The notes under the pieces are model-generated. The model did not search any database, was not told where the DNA came from, and worked only from the letters and a program-made list of their open reading frames with translations. The position numbers were made by a program, and so were the translations under genes. From positions 1-5,080 of the forward strand of contig ONQK01000124.1 in NCBI GenBank assembly GCA_900319895.1: a DNA stretch of 5,080 nucleotides, written 5' to 3'. Below are positions 1 to 5,080 of the stretch, piece after piece; position 1 is the first letter of the stretch; each line of letters starts with the position of its first letter. Source of the stretch: an uncultured Prevotella sp. (GTDB taxonomy: Bacteria; Bacteroidota; Bacteroidia; Bacteroidales; Bacteroidaceae).

Positions 1-1
1 A

Positions 2-607
2 TACGACGGCAGAAACATCTGTCTCATGAGCAAAAAAGAAAAAGCCGCACTCAGGCAGGAGATGGGGATGATTTTCCAGAGTGCCGCACTCTTCGACTCC
101 TTGACCGTGCTGGAAAACGTCATGTTCCCACTCGACATGTTCTCCAACATGACACTCAGAGAGCGCACACGCCGGGCCAAAGACTGCTTGGACCGTGTCA
201 ACTTGATCGAGGCTGTAGAAAAATATCCTGGCGAAATCTCGGGCGGCATGCAAAAACGCGTCGCCATCGCCCGCGCCATCGCCCTCAACCCCCAATACCT
301 CTTCTGCGACGAGCCCAACTCCGGACTTGACCCCAAGACCTCGCTGGTCATCGACGAACTGCTCAGCAGCATCACCAAAGAATACGGCATCACCACTGTC
401 ATCAACACCCACGACATGAACTCAGTGATGGGAATAGGCGAAAACATCCTGTTCATCTACCAAGGTAGAAAAGAATGGCAAGGCAACAAAGACCAAGTCA
501 TCAACGCCCAAAACGAGCACCTCAACGAGCTGGTCTTCGCCTCCGAGCTCTTCAAGAAAGTCAAGCAGGCAGAAATTCACGAAGAAAAACTGAGGCACTC
601 ACCTTAA
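2..607 (+). CDS. mlaF: MlaF-like ABC transporter ATP-binding protein, 5' end outside window
   Basis: This is the ATPase subunit of an MlaFE-type transporter, which in Gram-negative bacteria powers phospholipid movement between inner and outer membranes; it sits on the cytoplasmic face and needs an MlaE-type permease. The reading frame is open from base 2, and the residues before the first ATG (YDGRNICL at bases 2-25) align with the segment before the Q-loop in E. coli MlaF, so ATG 26 is internal and the start and Walker A lie upstream. Numbering from ATG 26, I see the Q-loop (IFQSAALF, Gln18), the signature SGGMQKR (72-78), Walker B YLFCDEP (Asp95, catalytic Glu96), the D-loop SGLDP and the H-loop His129 in NTHD. 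FQSAALFDSLTVLENV and the signature SGGM rather than SGGQ are typical of MlaF/Ttg2A. About 201 residues are visible, ending at TAA 605-607. The permease gene is expected just upstream but cannot be seen. ABC family is certain; the Mla subtype is very likely. Confidence 0.93.
   Translation, partial: YDGRNICLMSKKEKAALRQEMGMIFQSAALFDSLTVLENVMFPLDMFSNMTLRERTRRAKDCLDRVNLIEAVEKYPGEISGGMQKRVAIARAIALNPQYLFCDEPNSGLDPKTSLVIDELLSSITKEYGITTVINTHDMNSVMGIGENILFIYQGRKEWQGNKDQVINAQNEHLNELVFASELFKKVKQAEIHEEKLRHSP
539..558 (+). repeat. 20-bp exact direct repeat, copy 1 (inside the mlaF-like gene)
   Basis: The 20 bases GCCTCCGAGCTCTTCAAGAA occur here and again at 2472-2491. Both copies lie in the same codon phase and encode Ala-Ser-Glu-Leu-Phe-Lys, near the C-terminus of the MlaF-like ATPase here. 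Identity stops abruptly on both sides. It may be chance helped by shared codon preference. Confidence 0.55.
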
Positions 608-653
608 AAACCACTACACCAAGAAGACAAACCTAATGAAAACTAAATAAAAA

Positions 654-2015
654 ATGTCAACAATCAACAGGGTAAAATTCGGCAGCAAACTAGGCGTCAT
701 CCTGGCCACAGCAGGCTCTGCGGTCGGCCTGGGCAACATCTGGCGCTTTCCATACATAACGGGCGAGAACGGCGGCGGCGCATTCATCATCATCTACATC
801 CTCTGCGTCCTGCTGCTTGGCATCCCCTGCATGATCAGCGAGTTCATCATCGGGCGGCGCGGAGCCTCAAATACGGCACGAGCCTACGAGAAACTCGCCG
901 GCGGCAGCATCTGGAAATGGATTGGTTTCATGGGCGTTGTCACCGGCTTCCTGATCACAAGCTACTATGCCATCGTCTCCGGCTGGTGTTTCCACTATAT
1001 TTACGCTGCTATTTCCGGGAATCTTGACGGTTCGCCCGAGGAAATCCAACAATATTTCATCAACTTCGAGACCAATGCTTGGCAGCCCATCCTTTGGGGC
1101 ATATTCATTTTGATGGCGACTCATCTCATCATCATCCAAGGCATTAAAAAAGGCATCGAAAGAGCATCAAAAATACTCATGCCCACACTCTTCCTGCTGC
1201 TCATCCTCATCATAGCCGCCTCATGCATGCTGCCCAATGCAGAAAAAGGGCTCCAATTCTTGTTTAAGCCCGACTTCTCCAACCTCAACGGCGAAGTCTT
1301 TCTCAACGCATTAGGACAAGCTTTCTTCTCTTTAAGCATCGGAATGGGCTGCCTTTGCACCTACGCCTCCTATTTCAACCGACAAACCAACCTCCTCAAG
1401 TCTGCCATTCAAATTTCAATCATCGACTGCTGCGTCGCCATCCTCGCCGGCGTAATGATTTTCCCGGCAGCATTCTCCATCGGCATCAGTCCCGACAGCG
1501 GCGCCTCACTCGTATTCATCACTTTGCCCAACGTCTTTCTACAAGTTTTTGCCCCCTATCCGACCCTTGGCATCGTCATCTCCATCGCCTTTTATGCCCT
1601 GCTGACCTTAGCTGCACTCACCTCCCTTATCTCACTGCACGAGCTGTGCACCGCATTCTTACACGAAGAATTCCATATACCCCGGCGCCGCGCCGCCCTC
1701 ATGGTAACCATCACAGCAACACTCATCGGGGCGCTCTGCTCGCTCTCGCTCGGCGACTGGCATTTCCTAAGCATTGCAGGCATTTCCCTGTTCGACTCCT
1801 TCGACTTCGTCACCAGCCAAATCTTGCTACCACTTGGCGGCTTATTCACCTGCCTGTTCCTGGGATGGTATGTCCCCAAGCGAATCCTCAAAGAAGAATT
1901 TACGAACCACGGCATGCTGAGAGGGCGACTTTTCAAACTCTACATGCTAAGTATCAAGTACTTGTGTCCCATCTCCATCGCCGCAATCTTCCTACATCAA
2001 TTCGGAATACTCTAA
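654..2015 (+). CDS. Na+-dependent neurotransmitter:sodium symporter (NSS/SLC6) family transporter
   Basis: This inner-membrane protein should use the sodium gradient to import a small substrate, by family precedent most likely an amino acid; the specificity cannot be read. At 453 residues it has about 11 membrane helices, the usual bacterial form (MhsT, Tyt1), lacking LeuT's TM12. TM1 carries GSAVGLGNIWRFPY (21-34). By alignment to LeuT, Na1 ligands map to Ala23, Asn28 and Ser226 (LeuT Thr254), and Na2 ligands to Gly21, Val24, Ala320, Thr323 and Ser324. Gate residues Arg31, Tyr105, Phe225 and Asp384 are present. KKGIERASKILMPTLF (165-180) is another family block. LeuT Asn286 aligns with Asp258 and Glu290 with Ala262. 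ATG 654 places the conserved block at the usual distance from the N-terminus; the leader is A-rich without a Shine-Dalgarno. The gene lies 46 bases after the mlaF-like gene and 21 before the helix-hairpin-helix gene, probably co-transcribed. No defect is seen; family call very secure. Confidence 0.96.
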   Translation: MSTINRVKFGSKLGVILATAGSAVGLGNIWRFPYITGENGGGAFIIIYILCVLLLGIPCMISEFIIGRRGASNTARAYEKLAGGSIWKWIGFMGVVTGFLITSYYAIVSGWCFHYIYAAISGNLDGSPEEIQQYFINFETNAWQPILWGIFILMATHLIIIQGIKKGIERASKILMPTLFLLLILIIAASCMLPNAEKGLQFLFKPDFSNLNGEVFLNALGQAFFSLSIGMGCLCTYASYFNRQTNLLKSAIQISIIDCCVAILAGVMIFPAAFSIGISPDSGASLVFITLPNVFLQVFAPYPTLGIVISIAFYALLTLAALTSLISLHELCTAFLHEEFHIPRRRAALMVTITATLIGALCSLSLGDWHFLSIAGISLFDSFDFVTSQILLPLGGLFTCLFLGWYVPKRILKEEFTNHGMLRGRLFKLYMLSIKYLCPISIAAIFLHQFGIL

Positions 2016-2036
2016 ACCTCGAAACACAAAACGCCT

Positions 2037-2948
2037 ATGTTCTTAAAAGAATTCTTCTACTTTTCCAAATCAGACAGAAAAATCATACTCTTTGTCTTGT
2101 TCATAGGCATCATTGCCACGGCTGCCATTTTCGGCATCAGCTCCATAACGACCAATCGTGAAATCGAGGAAAAGACAGACACGGTTGTGCAAAAAAAGCC
2201 CATTTCATCGAGCAAAAACACCGTTCTTGAAGAATTGGAAGACGAAACACTTCCCAAGGCCGAGCGTTTTTATTTCGACCCCAATACAGCCACTGCCAAC
2301 GAACTCTTTCGGCTAGGACTCACCGAATGGCAAATCAAAAACATATACAAATACCGGAAAAAAGGCGGAATTTACCGAAAACCATCCGATTTCGCCCGAC
2401 TTTATGGGATGACGGTCGAGCAATTCAAGCAATTGGAACCTTTCATCCGCATAAAAGGAGATTATCGCCCTGCCTCCGAGCTCTTCAAGAACGAAGAAAA
2501 AGAGGCTAAAAACACCGTCGCGCCCCGGGACACCACGCGCTATCCCGTCAAGATTGCCGAAGGCGAACAAGTAACGCTAAACGGAGCAGACAGCACCACC
2601 CTGAAGCGGGTACCGGGCATCGGCAGCGGGTGGGCACGCCAAATTCTGGCCTACGAAAAAAGGCTGGGAGGCTTTGTCTCCGTAGAGCAATTAAGAGAAA
2701 TCAACGGCTTTCCAGAAGAATGCATCAAATTCTTCAACATCCATTCGCCAAACGTTAGAAAACTCAACATCAACAAACTTACGTTGAATCAGCTGCGGCA
2801 GCATCCATACATCAATTTTTACCAAGCACGCGAAATTTGTGACTATCGAAAGCAAAAGGGAAAAATCCAGTCACTGAACGAGCTGAAATTGCTCAAGGAA
2901 TTCCCGGCGGAAAAAATCGCACAACTCGAGCCCTACATTGAATATTGA
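2037..2948 (+). CDS. Membrane-anchored protein with three helix-hairpin-helix (ComEA-like) repeats
   Basis: This 303-residue protein has a short basic N-terminus (Lys4, Lys11, Arg14, Lys15), one hydrophobic helix (about 16-37) and a charged linker, then three units of about 60 residues resembling the HHH_3/ComEA fold: roughly 78-138, 177-238 and 241-302. Each opens with an Asn-containing segment (FDPNTATANEL, VTLNGADSTTL, LNINKLTLNQL). Only the middle unit has a canonical hairpin, VPGIGSGWARQI (192-203); the first and third are degenerate and end alike (QLEPFI, QLEPYI). Such repeats usually bind DNA backbone non-specifically. The positive-inside rule would place the repeats outside the cytoplasm, as in ComEA, the DNA receptor of natural transformation, but no other competence gene is visible and a DNA-uptake role is inference only. 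It starts 21 bases after the transporter stop with no Shine-Dalgarno (A-rich leader), probably the last gene of that transcript, and meets the envC-like gene tail to tail. Confidence 0.9.
   Translation: MFLKEFFYFSKSDRKIILFVLFIGIIATAAIFGISSITTNREIEEKTDTVVQKKPISSSKNTVLEELEDETLPKAERFYFDPNTATANELFRLGLTEWQIKNIYKYRKKGGIYRKPSDFARLYGMTVEQFKQLEPFIRIKGDYRPASELFKNEEKEAKNTVAPRDTTRYPVKIAEGEQVTLNGADSTTLKRVPGIGSGWARQILAYEKRLGGFVSVEQLREINGFPEECIKFFNIHSPNVRKLNINKLTLNQLRQHPYINFYQAREICDYRKQKGKIQSLNELKLLKEFPAEKIAQLEPYIEY
2472..2491 (+). repeat. 20-bp exact direct repeat, copy 2 (inside the helix-hairpin-helix gene)
   Basis: This is the second copy of the 20-base sequence at 539-558. It encodes residues 146-151 (ASELFK) plus two bases of the next codon, in the linker between the first and second helix-hairpin-helix units. 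The following codon differs (AAC here, AAA in copy 1). Confidence 0.55.
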
Positions 2949-2966
2949 CCCGAGCCACCCAGCCGT

Positions 2967-4595
2967 TTAGCGACCAAGCCATGCCTCCGGATTCAGCTTT
3001 ACCGTCTCACGGCGCAGCTGGAACTGCAAGATATGGTCGTCGCCGACAACGCCTAAAACCTGACGCGCACTCACACGCTGCCCTTTTTGCACACTGACGG
3101 AACGAAGGTTGCAATATACGGAGATGTACTTGCCGTGACGCACCATGACAATCATCGTCTCACCAAAGCGGAAGACGGCACTAACCTCGCCCTCGAAAAT
3201 CGAGCGCGCCTTGCAACCGGCCTGTCCCAAGATGTTGATGCCTTTGTTGTCCAACGTCACATTTCTTAGCCCCTCGACATTGTATTGTCCATAATGGCTC
3301 ACAATTTTATAGCTCCCAGTAATCGGGATGGGCAAGCGCCCCCGATTATTCTCGAAATTCCCGGTCAACTTCCGGTCAACCGACGTGAGCATTTCCATTT
3401 CCTTGCTCTCCTGCTTATGCTCAGCCACGACCTTGGCAAATTCCGCCTTGTCCTTATCAGCTTTTTTCTCCAATGCCTTGCGGTTCGATTCTGCATCACG
3501 CACCAATTTCTCGTTGCGTTCCTTTTCCTCGGCCGACTGCGCCGCCGCCTTGGCAGCCTTTGCACGTTCCTCAGCCGCCCTTGCCGCCGCTATCTTCCGC
3601 TCATTCTCACGAGCTCTTTCCTCTGCCTCCGCCCGCTTGCGCGCCAACTCTTGTTCCCTTCGCCGACGCTCTGCGGCCTCTTGTTCTGCCTTCTTTTTTG
3701 CCTCCGCGGCAGCACGCGCACGCGCCTTCGCGACTTCTTCGGCAATCAGCCTGTCGATTTGGGCATTCAACTCGGCATCCTTTTTTCGTTGTTGGGCGAT
3801 GACACCCTGTATGGCCTTCTGCTGGCTTTGCAACGTTGATACGATCTTTTGTTGTTCCTCCTGCTTATGCTGTAATGCCTCTTGTTCTTTCCGGCCAAGG
3901 GATAGAAGATTATTCTTTTCACCGCGCGCCGCCTCGAGCTGCGTATGTTTCTGTGTGATTTCCGCCTGTTTGGTCTTCACCAGTTCACCTTGCGCCCGCT
4001 GGAAGTTCGCATATTCGCGCATGAAGCGGAAACGGCGATACATCTGGCTAAAATTCTGCGCACTGAAGATAAACACCAGGTTCTCCGGCACCGCCCGCTG
4101 ACGGTACATATAGCGCATGGATTTAATATACTTCGTCTTGCGCTCCCCCAGCTCCATTTCCAATGTATCCAACTGCTTTTTCAGCACATCGATATCATTG
4201 CTAAGACTCAAAATATCCTTTTGAATACCTTCGATTGTCTTCTGTTTTTCAGTAATTTCGCTATTGAGTACCACCAAATTGCTCAAACGTTTCTTCACGT
4301 CGGCGCGATTTGCCCTCAATTGCTGCTCCTGCTCCCTAATTTTCTTCTGTATCTTCTCCCGCTCGGTCTGGAGGCCCTTGATGGAAGAATTTGAATAGAC
4401 GGGCTTGGGCTTCGCGGCACTCTTTTTGGGCGCAGCCTTTTTAGCCGCCGGCTTCTTTGCAGTCGGTTTCTTTGCTGCAGATTGCTTCCTCGCCGTCGCA
4501 GCCACCCGTGGCTGCGCCTTCACGGGCTGTTTTTTCTGCGCTGACAAACCGACGGAAATCAACAGGATGAAGCAGAAGAAAAATATCTTTTTCAT
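2967..4595 (-). CDS. envC: EnvC-like murein hydrolase activator: exported coiled-coil protein with degenerate LytM/M23 domain
   Basis: EnvC-type proteins act in the periplasm at the division site; E. coli EnvC is recruited by FtsEX and activates cell-wall amidases. This 542-residue protein has a signal peptide (MKKIFFFCFILLISVGLSA, probably cut near 19/20), a Lys/Ala/Pro-rich tail (21-65), coiled coil from about 72 to 282, an Ala/Glu/Arg-rich helical stretch (about 285-359), further helix to about 408 and a C-terminal LytM domain (about 428-542) ending NPEAWLGR, close to the E. coli EnvC ending. YIKSMRYMYRQRAVPENLVFIFSAQ (155-179) contains an EnvC-type break between the coiled-coil arms. Against active M23 enzymes, the HxxxD pair is Asn450/Asn454, the His of YxHL is Asn496, and the HxH pair is Ile522/Gln524, so peptidase activity is unlikely. 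It is longer than E. coli EnvC (419), largely through the tail and the Ala-rich stretch. The ATG overlaps the stop of the preceding gene. The gene symbol is by homology, and the amidase partner is not visible here. Confidence 0.93.
   Translation of the reverse strand: MKKIFFFCFILLISVGLSAQKKQPVKAQPRVAATARKQSAAKKPTAKKPAAKKAAPKKSAAKPKPVYSNSSIKGLQTEREKIQKKIREQEQQLRANRADVKKRLSNLVVLNSEITEKQKTIEGIQKDILSLSNDIDVLKKQLDTLEMELGERKTKYIKSMRYMYRQRAVPENLVFIFSAQNFSQMYRRFRFMREYANFQRAQGELVKTKQAEITQKHTQLEAARGEKNNLLSLGRKEQEALQHKQEEQQKIVSTLQSQQKAIQGVIAQQRKKDAELNAQIDRLIAEEVAKARARAAAEAKKKAEQEAAERRRREQELARKRAEAEERARENERKIAAARAAEERAKAAKAAAQSAEEKERNEKLVRDAESNRKALEKKADKDKAEFAKVVAEHKQESKEMEMLTSVDRKLTGNFENNRGRLPIPITGSYKIVSHYGQYNVEGLRNVTLDNKGINILGQAGCKARSIFEGEVSAVFRFGETMIVMVRHGKYISVYCNLRSVSVQKGQRVSARQVLGVVGDDHILQFQLRRETVKLNPEAWLGR
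3519..3743 (-). other. Ala/Glu/Arg/Lys-rich low-complexity helical segment of the EnvC-like protein
   Basis: Codons for about residues 285-359 encode almost only Ala, Glu, Arg and Lys (for example AKARARAAAEAKKKAEQEAA), predicting a long uninterrupted charged helix between the coiled-coil arms and the LytM domain. In E. coli EnvC this region includes the regulatory helix that blocks the amidase-binding groove, so a comparable spacer or restraint is plausible but inferred. Its composition also creates long stop-free frames on the plus strand, which are artefacts. Confidence 0.7.
4401..4535 (-). repeat. Lys/Ala/Pro-rich repetitive tail after the EnvC signal peptide
   Basis: Residues 21-65 of the EnvC-like protein are dominated by Lys, Ala and Pro with an imperfect AAKKP/TAKKP/AAKKA/APKKS pattern, resembling histone-H1-like or TolA-like low complexity. 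It lies immediately after the predicted signal-peptide cleavage site, so it would form a strongly positive, disordered N-terminus in the periplasm. E. coli EnvC has nothing comparable that I recall. Confidence 0.7.
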
Positions 4596-4597
4596 TA
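4593..4597 (-). promoter_or_regulatory. TAATG stop/start overlap between the DUF4292-like and envC-like genes
   Basis: On the minus strand the TAA stop of the upstream gene (4597-4595) shares its last A with the ATG of the envC-like gene (4595-4593). The bases before it contain no purine-rich Shine-Dalgarno. This supports co-transcription and probable translational coupling by terminating ribosomes, and decides the start of the EnvC-like protein together with the good signal peptide that follows. Confidence 0.8.
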
Positions 4598-5080
4598 CAA
4601 GGAAATGAGTTTGGCAAGTGCTTCTTGTATACTGACTTCACGATATTTTCCTGAGACCTCCGTACGAGGATTCCAATCGTCATCAGTTGAAATATTCTTT
4701 AATTTGAGCATCACTTGTGCATTATTTTTGCTGCCCAACATTGAAGAATTAAAGGCAAACAAATGATGCATCGGGAAAGCTTTGGAGCCCAAAGGCCGGA
4801 AGTCTGAATAGTGCCAAGTCAATGCCGACCGCCCGTGCGTCGGACTTCCGTATTCCACTGTGGCTTGCTTAATCAAGCCAGTTTCACGGTTTGCAAGCCA
4901 CTGACAAGTCATGTTTTTTTGCGACAAGAAAACAGGGACTTCCTCTGCCTCAACCCCCAGATCCGCATCAAAGCGCTGCACTATTGCATCGGTCATTTCC
5001 GTTGCACCTGGAGCAAACAGATGATTCCAAAACAATGCCTGCAAAGAATAGAAACTCAGACCGTTGTTTTCCAAAAATTC
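4595..5080 (-). CDS. DUF4292-type protein (probable lipoprotein), 5' end outside window
   Basis: The frame is open to the right edge (GAA TTT precede the TTG at 5074, giving EFLENNGLSFYSLQALFWNHLF), so that TTG is internal and the true start lies beyond the window. The visible ~161 residues look like the C-terminal part of DUF4292 proteins, small Bacteroidetes envelope proteins that are usually lipoproteins and are thought to have a LolA/LolB-like half-barrel fold. Supporting features are the opening FLENNGLSFYSLQALFWN segment, alternating beta-strand patterns (GLIKQATVEY; ALTWHYSDFRPLGSKAFPMH; AQVMLKLKNIS) and the ending DDWNPRTEVSGKYREVSIQ. The signal peptide and lipobox cannot be seen, so the lipoprotein call is by family. 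It immediately precedes and overlaps the envC-like gene, an arrangement I recall from Bacteroides genomes, suggesting a shared cell-envelope role. The molecular function is unknown. Confidence 0.78.
   Translation of the reverse strand, partial: EFLENNGLSFYSLQALFWNHLFAPGATEMTDAIVQRFDADLGVEAEEVPVFLSQKNMTCQWLANRETGLIKQATVEYGSPTHGRSALTWHYSDFRPLGSKAFPMHHLFAFNSSMLGSKNNAQVMLKLKNISTDDDWNPRTEVSGKYREVSIQEALAKLISL

Noticed and set aside
26..28. ATG 26 as the start of the ABC ATPase
   Set aside because: It would omit Walker A, and the preceding in-frame residues YDGRNICL continue the family alignment, so the gene enters from outside the window.
628..635. Minus-strand match to the Bacteroidetes -7 promoter consensus (TAnnTTTG)
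   Set aside because: It would drive transcription only antisense to the mlaF-like gene, with no gene to serve and no convincing -33 element; such an 8-base degenerate match is expected by chance.
1355..2161. Plus-strand open frame (268 codons) overlapping the transporter and the next gene
   Set aside because: The product is His/Arg/Pro-rich, typical of an out-of-frame reading of C-rich codons, and it crosses two well-supported genes.
3285..3839. Plus-strand open frame (184 codons) opposite the envC-like gene
   Set aside because: Antisense shadow of the same low-complexity region; Leu/Arg/Cys-rich with no recognisable family.
3328..4101. Long plus-strand open frame (257 codons) opposite the envC-like gene
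   Set aside because: It mirrors the Ala/Glu/Arg-rich coding region on the minus strand; the product is Ser/Ala/Phe/Arg low complexity with no domain, and the minus-strand gene is unambiguous.
5072..5074. TTG at 5074 as the start of the DUF4292-type gene
   Set aside because: The frame remains open to the edge and the family is longer with an N-terminal signal, so this is an internal Leu codon.

Overview
The window is ordinary chromosomal DNA from a Gram-negative bacterium, most likely of the order Bacteroidales (a Prevotella- or Bacteroides-like genome). The reasons are the gene families present (an EnvC-type LytM protein directly after a DUF4292-type protein, and a membrane-anchored triple helix-hairpin-helix protein), A-rich leaders without clear Shine-Dalgarno sequences, and intermediate GC. 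The order is fairly safe; the genus is not determined. I see no phage, IS, CRISPR, tRNA or rRNA signal.

Left half, plus strand. (1) The 3' part of an ABC ATPase gene of the MlaF type (outer-membrane phospholipid trafficking) enters from the left edge without its Walker A region. (2) After 46 bases comes a complete 453-residue, probably 11-helix Na+-dependent symporter of the NSS/SLC6 family (LeuT/MhsT-like). (3) After 21 bases comes a 303-residue protein with one N-terminal membrane helix and three helix-hairpin-helix repeats resembling ComEA. The close spacing and shared direction suggest one transcript, although the three products have no obvious common pathway.

Right half, minus strand. 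(4) A DUF4292-type protein runs in from the right edge (5' end missing). Its TAA stop overlaps by one base the ATG of (5), a 542-residue exported coiled-coil protein with a C-terminal LytM/M23 domain, an EnvC homologue. All five metal-binding and catalytic positions of this LytM domain appear substituted, so it is better read as an amidase activator than as a peptidase. The two cell-envelope genes look translationally coupled.

The two groups converge at about 2949-2966 with only 18 bases between stop codons and no recognisable terminator hairpin with a T-tract. There is no gene-free stretch longer than about 50 bases. The points most worth checking are the degenerate LytM site, the Lys/Ala/Pro-rich tail after the EnvC signal peptide, the likely extracytoplasmic helix-hairpin-helix protein, and a 20-base exact repeat encoding the same peptide in two unrelated genes. 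I found no evidence of a new biological system here.
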